Part shown: positions 49,982-59,838 of the stretch, piece by piece
Layout of the letters: each line of letters opens with the position of its first letter
How positions within the stretch are numbered: the stretch's first letter is position 1
Source: Mycobacterium sp. GA-1841
Lineage (GTDB): Bacteria; Actinomycetota; Actinomycetes; Mycobacteriales; Mycobacteriaceae
Assembly: GCF_001954135.1 (NCBI RefSeq)
Contig: NZ_MBEQ01000015.1
Coordinates: forward strand, 1-64,000
Reading direction: 5' to 3'
DNA length: 64,000 nt
Translations under genes and position numbers: made by a program
The notes under the pieces: model-generated
Databases searched by the model: none
What the model was told of the DNA's origin: nothing
The model's input: only the letters and a program-made list of their open reading frames with translations

Positions 49982-50523
49982 ACCAACCGCGCCGAGGCGG
50001 CGAGTTGGAGCAGCCCGAAGTCGGTGCCTTCGGGCAGCGCCTGCAGTGGCCACCAGCGCAGGTCCAAAGACTCGTCACTGCAGGCGATTTCGGCATCGGC
50101 CGGAGCGCGCACCACAAACTGCAGATCCAGGTGGCGGGTCGGCACTCCCAGCGAGCAGGTCACCGGATGCACGTGCAATGCGGCCAGTTGGGGATCGATG
50201 CTCAGCCCGGTGATGCCGGATTCCTCGGTGGCCTCGCGCAGCGCAGCCGCCCGGACATCGGCATCGGTCTCTTCACAGTGCCCGCCGAGCTGCAGCCAGC
50301 GGCCGAACCGCGGATGCAGGGTCAGCAAGGTCTGAGTTCCGGTGTGGTCGACCACCAGTGCCGAGGCGGTGATGTGGCCGGGCACGCATGAGCGCAGGCA
50401 GGCATCGGGCCGGGCGGCCAGAAATGACAACACCGCGTGGCGCAGCGTGTCCTGGCCGGGATCGGTTGTCTGCCAACGCGTCAGCAGGTCGACGGCGGAG
50501 GCGTGCAGGCTCTCGGTGCTCAT
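49978..50523 (-). CDS. Nudix hydrolase
   Basis: This 181-residue protein carries a Nudix box, GGHCEETDADVRAAALREAT ending in EESGI; the Glu usually found in the first part is replaced by Asp. The start is ATG 50523 (MSTESLHASAVDLL); the frame continues upstream without family support. The substrate is unpredictable. It lies 28 bases downstream of fbiB on the same strand and may be co-transcribed with fbiA-fbiB. Confidence 0.85.
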   Translation of the reverse strand: MSTESLHASAVDLLTRWQTTDPGQDTLRHAVLSFLAARPDACLRSCVPGHITASALVVDHTGTQTLLTLHPRFGRWLQLGGHCEETDADVRAAALREATEESGITGLSIDPQLAALHVHPVTCSLGVPTRHLDLQFVVRAPADAEIACSDESLDLRWWPLQALPEGTDFGLLQLAASARLV

Positions 50524-50551
50524 CTGGGTTGGATTCTCTTCGCGCAAGCGC

Positions 50552-51907
50552 TCATCGACGCACCAGCAGGCCTTCTGTCGACACCGGCTCACGCGCCGGT
50601 TGCGGATCGGCAGCGTGACCGATCACGATGGCACCCAACGGTTCCCAGTCCGCGGGCAGATCGAGCTCGGTGCGCACCAGGTCGCCGGCGAAGATCGTCG
50701 AGCCGATCCAGCAACTGCCGACCTCACGTACCGCCAGCGCGACCAGCAGGGCCTGGACCGCGGCCCCGACGGCGACGGTGAACATGGTGTGCTCGGCCTC
50801 GGTACGGGCGGCATCGGGATAGCTGTGCGCACCATCGGGAACGAGGAACGGGATCACGAGTTCGGGTGCGTCGTAGAGAATCTGGCCACGGCCCAGCCGC
50901 CGCTCCACGGAGTCGGGATTCCGGCCGTCGCCGGTCAGGTCGGCCCGCCATTTCTCCCTCATGCGATCGAGCAGCCGAGTGCGGGTGGCGCGGTTCTGCA
51001 CCCAGACGAAGCGCACCGGGCGGGTGTGGTGCGGCGCCGGCGCGGTAAGTGCCTCGGCGACAGCAGCTTCGATGAGCGCGGGGTCGACGGGTTCTGAGCT
51101 GAACGTGCGCACCGAGCGGCGCAGCAACTGAGCCTGCGTCCGCCCCATCTGAATTGCCTCGGCGGTGCCGAGCCAGAACAGGTCGTCTTCACCCGGGCGC
51201 AGCAGCGTGCGGGCGTTCGACCCGTCGTCGGGCAGGTCCAGCCCGCGCACCACGGCGACCGGGATCGCGGTGAGCTTGCCCTTCACCAGATCGGCCGCGG
51301 CGGCGATCTCGTCGGCCACCGCGACCTCGGTGACCAACAGCTCGTTGCCGTGCCGGTCACGCGCACCGGCATAACCGTGCAGCACGGTGAGTCCGCTGGC
51401 GCCGATGGCGAAGTCGGCTTGGCCGTTGCGCCAGGCCCGGCCCATGGTGTCGGTGATCACCACGGCCACGGTGACGCCGAGTCGCTCACGCAGGCCCGCG
51501 CGCAGTGCCGCCGCGCTGCCGTCGGGGTCGACCGGAAGCAGCGCCAATTCGGTGGAATCCACATTCGAACCGTCGACACCGGCGGCGGCCTGAACCAGGC
51601 CGATGGCGTTCTCGGTGATCAGGGTCCGCCCCTTGCGGGCCAGCACCCGGACCGCTTCGGTGTCGATCAGCTTGCGCCGTAAGGTGTCCCGTTCCTCGGG
51701 ATCGGACGGCGCGGTGATGATCCGGCCCTCGCACTTGGACACGATCTTGCTGGTGACCACCAGCACATCGCCGTCGGCCAGCCACGGTGCCGCCCCGGCG
51801 AGGGCGGCGGCCAGATCGTCTCCGGGACGGAACTCGGGAAGTCCTGGCACCGGGAGAATCTCGACCCGGTCGGCGGATCCGTGTTCGGGGTTCACCTCAG
51901 TGGTCAC
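50552..51907 (-). CDS. fbiB: Bifunctional F420 gamma-glutamyl ligase / dehydro-F420 reductase
   Basis: FbiB adds glutamates to F420-0 and reduces dehydro-F420-0. The 451-residue protein has an N-terminal CofE-like ligase domain ([35 protein letters not shown]) and a C-terminal FMN nitroreductase-like domain ([37 protein letters not shown]). GTG 51907 overlaps the fbiA stop by four bases. Both are needed for coenzyme F420 in mycobacteria. Confidence 0.95.
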   Translation of the reverse strand: MTTEVNPEHGSADRVEILPVPGLPEFRPGDDLAAALAGAAPWLADGDVLVVTSKIVSKCEGRIITAPSDPEERDTLRRKLIDTEAVRVLARKGRTLITENAIGLVQAAAGVDGSNVDSTELALLPVDPDGSAAALRAGLRERLGVTVAVVITDTMGRAWRNGQADFAIGASGLTVLHGYAGARDRHGNELLVTEVAVADEIAAAADLVKGKLTAIPVAVVRGLDLPDDGSNARTLLRPGEDDLFWLGTAEAIQMGRTQAQLLRRSVRTFSSEPVDPALIEAAVAEALTAPAPHHTRPVRFVWVQNRATRTRLLDRMREKWRADLTGDGRNPDSVERRLGRGQILYDAPELVIPFLVPDGAHSYPDAARTEAEHTMFTVAVGAAVQALLVALAVREVGSCWIGSTIFAGDLVRTELDLPADWEPLGAIVIGHAADPQPAREPVSTEGLLVRR

Positions 51908-52887
51908 CAGGGCACACCTGCGAGGTCCAGCCCGGCCCGCACCATCTCGGCGGTGGCCGACGGATCGGTCATCAGCAAGGGGACCGCGCGCACCTGTACG
52001 CCCTCGATCTCGGCTCGATCCCCTTCGTGCACGAGCCAGCCGTCCAACAGTCCGGTTCCCGAGCGGGCGCCGAAGAACTCGCCGACGCCCTGCGAGGTCG
52101 ATTGGACACCGATGATTCGCAGGCACTCATCTGCCATGCCGCGCAAAGGTTTTCCGTCGATGATGGGGGAGTAGCCGATGACCGGTGCCCGGGTCGAACG
52201 CAGGGCGGCGCGGAGGCCGGGAATCTGCAGGATCGGGCCGATACTCACGACGGGATTTGACGGTGCCAGCAACACCACGTCGGCCTCGGCGATGGCCTCG
52301 GCGACGCCTGGCGCGGCGGTTGCCTGTTCTGCACCGACGAACGCAAAGCTGTGCGAGGGCACCTGGGCGCGGTAGCGCACCCACCACTCCTGGAAGTGGA
52401 TCGCGCGTCGAGAACCATCGTCGGGGTCGGTGATCACCACATGCGTCTCACTACGGTCGTCGGTGACCGGCAGCAACCGCGCCCCCGGTGACCAGCGCTT
52501 GCACAATGCCTCGGTGACCTGCGACAGGGGGTAGCCGGCGCGCAGCATCTGAGTGCGGACCAGGTGGGTGGCCAGGTCGCGGTCGCCCAGGCCGAACCAG
52601 TCGGGTTGCACCCCGTAGGCGGCCAGTTCTTCCTTGGCATGCCAGGTTTCATCGCGGTGGCCCCAGCCGCGGTCAGGGTCGATACCGCCGCCCAGGGTGT
52701 ACATGCAGGTGTCGAGGTCCGGGCAGATCCGGACGCCGTGCATCCAGGCGTCGTCGCCCACGTTCACGATCGCGGTGAGTTCATGCTTGCTGTCGGTCTC
52801 ACCGAAAGCCCCGAGGCCCAACAGGTGCTGTACCCCCAGCAAAAACCGGGCGCCTCCGACGCCGCCGACCAGAACGGTGATCTTCAC
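51904..52887 (-). CDS. fbiA: 2-phospho-L-lactate/phosphoenolpyruvate transferase of F420 synthesis
   Basis: FbiA transfers the phosphoenolpyruvyl/phospholactyl moiety to the riboflavin-derived Fo. The 327-residue protein (CofD fold) has [57 protein letters not shown] and [18 protein letters not shown] 52887 gives VKITVLVGG, the usual N-terminus; the upstream in-frame extension is not family-like. It heads fbiA-fbiB. Confidence 0.95.
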   Translation of the reverse strand: MKITVLVGGVGGARFLLGVQHLLGLGAFGETDSKHELTAIVNVGDDAWMHGVRICPDLDTCMYTLGGGIDPDRGWGHRDETWHAKEELAAYGVQPDWFGLGDRDLATHLVRTQMLRAGYPLSQVTEALCKRWSPGARLLPVTDDRSETHVVITDPDDGSRRAIHFQEWWVRYRAQVPSHSFAFVGAEQATAAPGVAEAIAEADVVLLAPSNPVVSIGPILQIPGLRAALRSTRAPVIGYSPIIDGKPLRGMADECLRIIGVQSTSQGVGEFFGARSGTGLLDGWLVHEGDRAEIEGVQVRAVPLLMTDPSATAEMVRAGLDLAGVPW

Positions 52888-53181
52888 AACGTCCGACCCT
52901 AAGCGCTGAGGGGCTGCGGATGGAAACGACGTCGTCACGGCCAGGACACGCCGTTGTTGCGACGCGCCGATTTGACATTACGAGATGGTATGAAATCGCG
53001 GCATTCCGCTTGACCCTGGCAGCTAACACGTGTGTAATCACAGATGTGTCATTTCCCGGTTGGTGACCGATTCCAGTGTCGCGGACCGAGATTCGATCAA
53101 CTGTTCGAATGGGGTGACCGCGCATCGCAATGGTGGGGCTCCACTTAGGATCTACGAGACCGAGTGAGGAGGCGGGGGATA
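52888..53181. promoter_or_regulatory. Divergent region between fbiA and whiB2
   Basis: No gene is visible in these 294 bases, which hold the promoters of fbiA (left) and whiB2 (right). A TAGGAT hexamer about 30 bases before the whiB2 start could be its -10, and gaggaggcggg is a strong ribosome site. TGTG-TAAT-CACA at about 53031-53042 is a small dyad with wrong spacing for a standard CRP site. Confidence 0.5.
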
Positions 53182-53571
53182 ATGTCTTATGAGAGCGGCG
53201 ATTTCGATCATGTGGTCCGGTTTGACGGCCGGCTGCTCGGCTCGGTGGACAACGCACCGCACATCAACACGGGAATGGCACCGCTGGAGACGGCCGGACG
53301 TCCCCAGCTGAGTCTGGTTCCCGAACACATTGATGTTGATCCGGAAGTAGAAGACGACCAATGGCAGGAACGTGCACTCTGTGCACAGACCGACCCGGAG
53401 GCGTTCTTCCCGGAGAAGGGCGGGTCTACCCGCGAGGCCAAGCGCATCTGCCAGGGCTGCGAAGTCAAGGATGCCTGCTTGGAGTACGCGCTCGCGCACG
53501 ATGAGCGTTTCGGTATCTGGGGAGGACTGTCAGAACGGGAGCGTCGCCGCCTCAAACGCGGCATCATCTGA
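53182..53571 (+). CDS. whiB2: WhiB-family iron-sulfur regulator WhiB2/WhmD
   Basis: WhiB2 controls septation and cell division in mycobacteria. The C-terminal domain has the four Cys that bind a 4Fe-4S cluster (RALCAQTDPEAFF, ICQGCEVKDACLEYA), the GIWGG turn and the basic tail ERERRRLKRGII. At 129 residues it has the long N-terminal region (MSYESGDFDHVVRFDGRLLG) that matches WhmD of M. smegmatis; the M. tuberculosis protein is only about 89 residues. ATG 53182 is backed by a strong ribosome site. Confidence 0.95.
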   Translation: MSYESGDFDHVVRFDGRLLGSVDNAPHINTGMAPLETAGRPQLSLVPEHIDVDPEVEDDQWQERALCAQTDPEAFFPEKGGSTREAKRICQGCEVKDACLEYALAHDERFGIWGGLSERERRRLKRGII

Positions 53572-53607
53572 GGCTCTCGACAGAGCGCTCATGGTGGGCG
53601 CTCGACG

Positions 53608-54072
53608 TCAGTCGTCGTCGATCATCGGGTCGATGACTGACGGTTCAACTCCCAGATAGGTGGCCACCTGGGCCACCAGGATTTCATGCAGCAAATCAGC
53701 AAGCTCATCGGATCCTTTGACCCGGCGCTCGATGGGCTTGCGGAACAAGACAATTCGAGCCCGGGTCGCATTTCCTCTGATGTCGACCCCAGCCGGTATC
53801 AGCCGCGCCAATGCGATCGGGCCATCGGCGATGACCTCTGGCGGCCACTGCACACTGTCCGGGTCTTTCGGGGACATCCGGGGAATCTCGTCCACCGCGA
53901 CGTCTAAATTTTTCAACCGCGACGCCCACCGGCGTTCGATCGGTTCATAGGCTTCCAGGACCGCCATGTCGAACCGCTCGGCGCGGCTGCGCCACCCCGG
54001 AACCGAACGCGGGAGCAGCGGCCCGCGGATCTCGCGACCGCGACGCGACCGCCATGGGTTTCGCTGGACCAC
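53608..54072 (-). CDS. Metallopeptidase-family (zincin-like) protein, Rv3259-like
   Basis: The 154-residue protein resembles the small zincin-like peptidase family (PF06262 type), as RARIVLFRKPIERR and DELADLLHEILVAQVATYLG show. The expected HExxH zinc motif reads HEILV, so the second His is replaced and peptidase activity is doubtful. As far as I recall, mycobacterial homologues share this change. GTG 54072 is used because the N-terminal GPLLPRSVPGWRSRAERFD is conserved in the family. Confidence 0.82.
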   Translation of the reverse strand: MVQRNPWRSRRGREIRGPLLPRSVPGWRSRAERFDMAVLEAYEPIERRWASRLKNLDVAVDEIPRMSPKDPDSVQWPPEVIADGPIALARLIPAGVDIRGNATRARIVLFRKPIERRVKGSDELADLLHEILVAQVATYLGVEPSVIDPMIDDD

Positions 54073-54161
54073 GGCGATGATCGTAACGGTTCGGGATCGG
54101 GGAACCGACGGCTGCGCGTGTCCGGCAGCGCACAGCGATCGTCCACAGTAATCTCGGGTGC

Positions 54162-54581
54162 GTGAATGTTCCCCGTCGCTGCTGCCGGCCCGGGTGCCCG
54201 CACTATGCCGTGGCGACGCTGACTTTTGTCTACTCCGACTCCACGGCGGTGGTCGGACCCCTGGCCACGGTTTCTGAGCCCCACTCCTGGGATCTGTGCG
54301 TCGGCCATGCCGGCCGTATCACCGCGCCGCGCGGCTGGGAGCTGGTTCGTCACGCCGGGCCACTGCCCACCAATCCCGACGAAGACGACCTCGTGGCCCT
54401 GGCCGACGCGGTCCGCGAGGGCCAGGCCGGTGCCGTCCCGCGTGGCGGAGTGGTCGCCGGATTCTCCGATCCCGCCACCGGTGTGGGCGCCAGTGCGGTG
54501 ATCGCGCCGCAAGCGCGTCCCTCGGAGACCAACGGGCGTCGTCGCGGTCACCTGCGGGTGCTGCCGGACCCCGACAACTAG
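54162..54581 (+). CDS. DUF3499-family protein (Rv3258c-like)
   Basis: The 139-residue actinobacterial protein has a Cys/His-rich N-terminus (CCRPGCPHYAVATLTFVY, then WDLCVGHAGRITAPRGWELV) that looks like a small zinc-binding fold, and a disordered Pro/Arg-rich end. Its function is unknown. It always lies upstream of manB in mycobacteria, as here, with a 116-base gap. The start is GTG 54162. Confidence 0.88.
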   Translation: MNVPRRCCRPGCPHYAVATLTFVYSDSTAVVGPLATVSEPHSWDLCVGHAGRITAPRGWELVRHAGPLPTNPDEDDLVALADAVREGQAGAVPRGGVVAGFSDPATGVGASAVIAPQARPSETNGRRRGHLRVLPDPDN

Positions 54582-54697
54582 CACGGACTGGTATCGACTG
54601 GCCCTGATCGGACAACAGCCGGGCGACGAGTAGTGAACGTGTCGACGCCACCCGGCGGTTAGGCTGGCGCCAACGATCCCGTTTCACAAGGAGCTAT

Positions 54698-56086
54698 ATG
54701 TCTAGGCCAGCGGCGGCTGTTCACGATGTCATCAAGGCCTATGACGTCCGTGGACTGGTCGGTACGCAGATCGACGAGGCGTTCGTGGCCGAGGTCGGTG
54801 GAGCGTTCGCCCGCCTGGTCCGTGCCGAGGGCGCCACCCAGGTCGTGATCGGTTACGACATGCGGGAGAGTTCACCGACGTTGGCGGCCGCGTTCGCCGA
54901 TGGTGTGACGGCCCAGGGCCTCGACGTGGTCCGGATCGGCCTGGCCTCCACCGATCAGCTGTATTTCGCCTCCGGTCTGTTGGACTGCCCCGGGGCGATG
55001 TTCACCGCCAGCCACAATCCCGCGGCCTACAACGGCATCAAACTGTGTCGCGCCGGTGCCAAGCCGGTGGGCAAGGACACCGGTCTGACCGTGATCGCCG
55101 ATGAGGTGATCGCCGGCGTGCCCACCTCCGACGGGCCGCCCGGCGTGATCTCCGACCGGGATGTGCTGGCCGATTACGGCGCCTTCCTCCGCTCGCTGGT
55201 GGAGCTCAGCGGCCTGCGGTCGCTGCGGATCGCGGTGGACGCGGGCAACGGCATGGCCGGCCACACCACACCCGCGGTTCTCGCACCGATACCGGGCGTC
55301 ACCGTGCTTCCGCTGTTCTTCGAACTCGACGGCACCTTCCCCAATCACGAAGCCAACCCGCTGGATCCGGCCAACCTGGTCGACCTGCAAGCTCACGTAC
55401 TGGCCACCGGCGCAGATATCGGCCTGGCATTCGACGGGGACGCCGACCGGTGCTTCGTCGTCGACGAACTCGGTCGCCCGGTGTCGCCGTCGGCAGTGAC
55501 CGCACTGGTGGCCGCCCGCGAACTCACCCGCGAGATCGGTGCCACCGTCATCCACAACCTGATCACCTCGCGCGCGGTTCCCGAGTTGGTGGTCGAGCGG
55601 GGCGGAACACCCGTGCGCTCGCGCGTCGGGCATTCCTATATCAAGGGGCTGATGGCCGAGACCGGAGCGATCTTCGGTGGCGAGCACTCGGCGCACTACT
55701 ACTTCCGGGATTTCTGGGGCGCCGATTCCGGCATGCTCGCCGCGCTGCACGTGCTGGCCGCACTGGGGGAGCAGGATCGACCGCTCTCGGAGTTCATGGC
55801 GGATTATCAACGGTACGAGGCCTCCGGCGAGATCAACTTCACCGTCAGCGACGCGCCGGAATGCGTGGACGCCGTACTCAAGTCGTTCGGCAGTTCGATC
55901 CAGTCCATCGACCACCTCGACGGTGTCACCGTCGACCTGGGTGACGGTTGCTGGTTCAACCTGCGTTCCTCCAATACCGAACCGCTGCTTCGCCTGAACG
56001 TGGAAGCGCGCACCGCCGAGGATGTCGCCGCGCTCGTCGACAGGGTTTCGGCGCAGATCCGTGGGGTGAGCGAGCCGGTGCCGTGA
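54698..56086 (+). CDS. manB: Phosphomannomutase/phosphoglucomutase
   Basis: This 462-residue alpha-D-phosphohexomutase interconverts mannose-6-phosphate and mannose-1-phosphate. The phosphoserine loop is MFTASHNPAAYNGIKLC, the metal loop is AFDGDADRCFVVD, the sugar-binding loop FGGEHSAHYYFRDF, and the phosphate-binding loop SSNTEPLLRLNVEA. ATG 54698 has aaggag upstream. With manA downstream and the guanylyltransferase it makes GDP-mannose for PIMs, LM/LAM and, here, GDP-fucose. Confidence 0.95.
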   Translation: MSRPAAAVHDVIKAYDVRGLVGTQIDEAFVAEVGGAFARLVRAEGATQVVIGYDMRESSPTLAAAFADGVTAQGLDVVRIGLASTDQLYFASGLLDCPGAMFTASHNPAAYNGIKLCRAGAKPVGKDTGLTVIADEVIAGVPTSDGPPGVISDRDVLADYGAFLRSLVELSGLRSLRIAVDAGNGMAGHTTPAVLAPIPGVTVLPLFFELDGTFPNHEANPLDPANLVDLQAHVLATGADIGLAFDGDADRCFVVDELGRPVSPSAVTALVAARELTREIGATVIHNLITSRAVPELVVERGGTPVRSRVGHSYIKGLMAETGAIFGGEHSAHYYFRDFWGADSGMLAALHVLAALGEQDRPLSEFMADYQRYEASGEINFTVSDAPECVDAVLKSFGSSIQSIDHLDGVTVDLGDGCWFNLRSSNTEPLLRLNVEARTAEDVAALVDRVSAQIRGVSEPVP

Positions 56087-57156
56087 ACACCGTGGACGCC
56101 ACGGTCGACCTGGACGACGGAGACGGACTTCTCGCCGCCGATCGCAACGGTCTGCTCCGGGCTGCGGCCATGGCGGGAGCCCAGGTGCGGTCCACCGCCG
56201 CAGCCATGGCCGAAGGCGTACTCGATCCACTGCGTGCCGATCATCCGCCGCGCACAGTGATTTGGGTGGCCGGCCGCGGGACCGCCGAGACCGCGGGCGC
56301 CATGTTGGCCGCCGTACTCGGTGGATCGGTCGCGGCACCCATCGTGGTGGCCGCCGAGACTCCGCCGTGGCTCGGAGCGCTGGACGTGGTGATCGTGGCC
56401 GGCGACGATCCGGGCGATCCGGTTCTGGTCAACGCGGCCGCCGCCGGCGTGCGCCGCGGTGCACGGGTGTTGATCGCGGCACCTCATGAGGGGCCGCTGC
56501 GTGACGTCGCGGCCGGACGCGCGTCGGTCCTGGCTCCGCGGTTGTGGGTGCCCGACGACTTCGGGCTGACCCGGTACCTGGCCGCCGGTCTGGCTGCCAT
56601 GCACGTGGTGGACCCTGGGTGGCGAGTCGATCTGGCCGCACTGGCCGACGAGCTCGACGCCGAAGCCCTGCGCAACAGTGCAGGACGCGACTTGTTCACC
56701 AACCCGGCCAAGACTCTGGCCGAACGGATGTCGGAGTGCGCTGTCGTACTGGCCGGGGACAATCCCGCCACGCTGGCGTTGGCCCGGCACGGTGCGGCCG
56801 CGATGTTGCGTCTGGCCGGGGAAGTCGTCGCCGCTACCGGACTGGGCGACGTGCTCGCCGCCGTGGCCGGCGGGGTGCTCGGGGCACCCGCGGCCCGATC
56901 ACTGTTCCACGACGAGCAGATCGACGGGCCGCTGCCGCCTCGCACGCGTAGCTTCGCCTTGATCACCGATACCGAGCGGCAATCGGTGGGGGCCCGGGTC
57001 AGTGGCTTCGACGACATCGTGATGATCGGTGCCGAGGATGTGCCGGAACCGGCCGGGACGGCCCCGCCGTCCACCGGGCGCCCGGAGCAACAACTCGCGA
57101 TTCTGGCCCTCCGTCTGGAGATGACGGCCGTATATTTGAAACTGGTTCGAGGATAA
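56083..57156 (+). CDS. SIS-domain-like protein (Rv3256c / TobH-like)
   Basis: This 357-residue protein is Ala-rich, with Rossmann-like halves (RTVIWVAGRGTAETAGAML, DVVIVAGDDPGDPVLVNAAA) recalling SIS-domain phosphosugar isomerases, but the characteristic Ser-rich binding site is weak. Members are found between manB and manA in mycobacteria and may support mannose metabolism. GTG 56083 overlaps the manB stop by four bases, and manA starts four bases after its stop. Confidence 0.82.
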   Translation: MNTVDATVDLDDGDGLLAADRNGLLRAAAMAGAQVRSTAAAMAEGVLDPLRADHPPRTVIWVAGRGTAETAGAMLAAVLGGSVAAPIVVAAETPPWLGALDVVIVAGDDPGDPVLVNAAAAGVRRGARVLIAAPHEGPLRDVAAGRASVLAPRLWVPDDFGLTRYLAAGLAAMHVVDPGWRVDLAALADELDAEALRNSAGRDLFTNPAKTLAERMSECAVVLAGDNPATLALARHGAAAMLRLAGEVVAATGLGDVLAAVAGGVLGAPAARSLFHDEQIDGPLPPRTRSFALITDTERQSVGARVSGFDDIVMIGAEDVPEPAGTAPPSTGRPEQQLAILALRLEMTAVYLKLVRG

Positions 57157-57160
57157 GCAA

Positions 57161-58387
57161 GTGCACCTGCTACGCGGAGTGGTGCGGACCTATGCCTGGG
57201 GTTCGCGGACGGCCATTGCGGAATTCACCGGAAGGCCCAGTCCCACAATTCATCCAGAGGCCGAACTGTGGTTCGGCGCGCATCCAGCCGACCCCGCGTG
57301 GCTGCAGACCGAACACGGTGAAGTGTCGCTGCTGCAGGCGGTCCACGACGATCCTGAGGCGCAACTGGGCGTCGAGACGATCGGCAGATACGGCGACGCG
57401 CTGCCTTTTTTGGTCAAAGTGCTTGCCGCTGACGAACCGCTGTCGCTGCAGGCCCACCCGAGCGCTGCCCAGGCCCGGGAAGGTTTCGACCGTGAGGATC
57501 GGCTCGAGATCCCGGTGAACTCGCCGGTCCGGAACTATCGCGACCGCAGCCACAAGCCCGAATTGCTGGTGGCGCTAGGGCAATTCGATGCCCTCGCCGG
57601 GTTCCGCCCGGTCGATCACACCGTGGAGCTGATGCGCGCGCTCGCGGTCTCGGACCTCGACCCGTTCATCAATCTGCTCTCCGATCAATCGGATGCCGAC
57701 GGACTGCGGGCACTGTTCACCACCTGGATCACCGCGCCGCAGCCTGACCTCGACGTCCTGGTACCCGCTGTCCTCGACGGAGCGGTCCACTACATCCGTT
57801 CTGGGGCAAAGAAATTCGTGGCCGAGGTGAAGACGCTGCTGGAGCTGGGTGAGCGTTACCCGGGTGACGCCGGTGTCCTGGCCTCTCTGCTGCTCAACCG
57901 CATCAGTTTGCAGCCGGGGGAGGGCGTCTACCTTCCGGCCGGAAACCTGCACGCCTACCTGCATGGGGTCGGCGTCGAGGTGATGGCCAACTCCGACAAC
58001 GTGCTGCGCGGTGGGCTGACCCCCAAGCACGTGGACGTACCCGAGCTGCTGCGGGTGCTGGATTTCGCCCCGACCCCAGAAGCTCAGCTGTTTTCCGAAA
58101 CCCTCACGGACGGAACGGAAACCGTCTATCAGACGCCCGCGCAGGAGTTCGCGGTGTCGGTGTTGTCCATCGACGGCGAGCGCATCGGCGACGAGATCGA
58201 CGTGCATTCCCGCCACAACGGCCCGCAGCTGCTGCTGTGCACCGAGGGGGCCGCGGTGGTCTACGCCGACGATGACAAGCTGACCCTGGAGCAGGGCGCG
58301 GCGGCCTGGGTGGCGGCCGCCGACGGGCCGATCCGGCTCACCGCGGGTGAGCCGACGAGACTGTTCCGGGTGACCGTCGGCATCTAG
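57161..58387 (+). CDS. manA: Mannose-6-phosphate isomerase
   Basis: This type I phosphomannose isomerase of 408 residues interconverts fructose-6-phosphate and mannose-6-phosphate. Metal-binding and active-site parts are visible: PFLVKVLAADEPLSLQAHPS, HKPELLVALGQFDALAGFRP, VYLPAGNLHAYLHGVGVEVM and MANSDNVLRGGLTPKHVD. GTG 57161 is used. It completes the manB-Rv3256c-like-manA operon. Confidence 0.95.
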   Translation: MHLLRGVVRTYAWGSRTAIAEFTGRPSPTIHPEAELWFGAHPADPAWLQTEHGEVSLLQAVHDDPEAQLGVETIGRYGDALPFLVKVLAADEPLSLQAHPSAAQAREGFDREDRLEIPVNSPVRNYRDRSHKPELLVALGQFDALAGFRPVDHTVELMRALAVSDLDPFINLLSDQSDADGLRALFTTWITAPQPDLDVLVPAVLDGAVHYIRSGAKKFVAEVKTLLELGERYPGDAGVLASLLLNRISLQPGEGVYLPAGNLHAYLHGVGVEVMANSDNVLRGGLTPKHVDVPELLRVLDFAPTPEAQLFSETLTDGTETVYQTPAQEFAVSVLSIDGERIGDEIDVHSRHNGPQLLLCTEGAAVVYADDDKLTLEQGAAAWVAAADGPIRLTAGEPTRLFRVTVGI

Positions 58388-58391
58388 TCTG

Positions 58392-59777
58392 TCACTGCGA
58401 GGCGGTGACGGACTCCTCGGGATGGGTTCGGCGCTGACGCCGTTCGGCGAGCCACGCCTTGATGTTGTGGCGGATCGCCCGTCCGACGATCCGCGGCGGC
58501 GGGGTCAGCCAGAGGCTGTCGAGCATGCAGCGTCGCAGAAACCACTCGGCCAGTACGGGATCGGTTTCGGCCGCCCCGAGGAACTGGTCGAAGAGCCCGA
58601 ACATCGGGCCGTGCCAGAACGCCCGATCGCCCTCCGCCCCGTGCGCCACCTGATCGGCCACCGAATTCATCGTCCATACCGGGTAGGTGGTCTTCGCCGT
58701 GCGTCGGGCAAGCCGCGGGATCAGATCATCGGTGCCCTCGGCCAGCACCTCACGTAGGTTGGCCGCCTGCACGGTCGACATGGTCACGCCCTGCCCGTAC
58801 GTCGGGTTCAGGCTGACCACCGCATCGCCGAACGGGAAAATTCCGTCCGGAAACCGGCGCATCTTGTCATAGCGACGCCACTTGCTGACCGGATAGCGAT
58901 GAAAGTTCATCCCGCCCACCGGTTCACCGGCCCGCAGCGCGGCGGCGAGGCGCGGCGGCAGTGCAGTGCCGCCGAGCTGCTTGATACCGGCGAAATCACC
59001 GGGTGGTTCGGCCTTGGCGACGCCGAATGCGGTGACGGTCCAGATCCCGTCCTCGTGGAACAGCATGCCCATGCCCAGGCCGCTGTCGTGCGCGGCGCTG
59101 ACCACCACCAACTTCTCGCTGATCAACTCCGCCGGGATGCGGACGCGCTGCGACGCATAGGTGACGCCGACCTTGATCGTGTCCTCACGCGGCCGATCGA
59201 AGCCCCACTGCTCCAGCCACACCGGCAGCCGGCTGCCGCGGCCGGAGGCGTCGACCACGAGGCCGGCCGGTACCTGCTCACCGTCGTCGAGCACCACGCC
59301 GGTCACCCGTCCGGCGGTCGGGTCGTACCGCGGCTCGCTCACGCCGCGGTGGAGGATCTCCACGTTCGGCAGGGCCAGCACCCGTCGACGGATCTGCCAT
59401 TCGAGCTGTCCGCGACTGGGCACGTACGAGGTGAAGTTGGACTCCGGGGTTTGCCCGGTACCCAGGAGGTGCCCGCCGGCCTCGAAATGGATCGACGCCG
59501 GCTTGTTTTCGACCACGGGGACGTCGGCGGCCCTCATGTCGTCGAGCAGACCCTCGAACAAGGCCTCGAGTTCCTCGGCGCCGCGCGCCATCAACAGGTG
59601 GACGTGCTGGCCCTGAGGTACCGCGGGGCGGTTGACCGGTTCATCGGGAAGCTCATCGCGCTCGTACAGGGTGACGCGGTCGAAATGGTCGGCAAGGACC
59701 CGGGCTGCACACAGCCCGGCAATGCTGCCGCCGATGACCACGACATGGTCGTGGGAATGTGGGGGAGTCGCGCTCAT
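58392..59777 (-). CDS. FAD-dependent monooxygenase-like protein (Rv3254-like)
   Basis: This 461-residue flavoprotein has an N-terminal FAD site (HVVVIGGSIAGLCAARVLAD, YERDELP), the GG-doublet region VVDASGRGSRLPVWLEQWG and the GD motif FPFGDAVVSLNPTYGQGVTM. The family resembles geranylgeranyl reductases and halogenase/hydroxylase-type flavoproteins; the substrate is unknown. ATG 59777 gives a length matching the M. tuberculosis protein. It is convergent with manA and divergent from the permease gene. Confidence 0.88.
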   Translation of the reverse strand: MSATPPHSHDHVVVIGGSIAGLCAARVLADHFDRVTLYERDELPDEPVNRPAVPQGQHVHLLMARGAEELEALFEGLLDDMRAADVPVVENKPASIHFEAGGHLLGTGQTPESNFTSYVPSRGQLEWQIRRRVLALPNVEILHRGVSEPRYDPTAGRVTGVVLDDGEQVPAGLVVDASGRGSRLPVWLEQWGFDRPREDTIKVGVTYASQRVRIPAELISEKLVVVSAAHDSGLGMGMLFHEDGIWTVTAFGVAKAEPPGDFAGIKQLGGTALPPRLAAALRAGEPVGGMNFHRYPVSKWRRYDKMRRFPDGIFPFGDAVVSLNPTYGQGVTMSTVQAANLREVLAEGTDDLIPRLARRTAKTTYPVWTMNSVADQVAHGAEGDRAFWHGPMFGLFDQFLGAAETDPVLAEWFLRRCMLDSLWLTPPPRIVGRAIRHNIKAWLAERRQRRTHPEESVTASQ

Positions 59778-59838
59778 CGAACGCCACCGTAATGGGAATA
59801 TGGCGGGAACCGGGCCACAATGAGAGGCAACACCACAT

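Noticed and set aside
53030..53042. CRP-type site upstream of whiB2
   Set aside because: TGTG-TAAT-CACA has a 4-base spacer where CRP sites have 8 between these half-sites; kept only as a small dyad.
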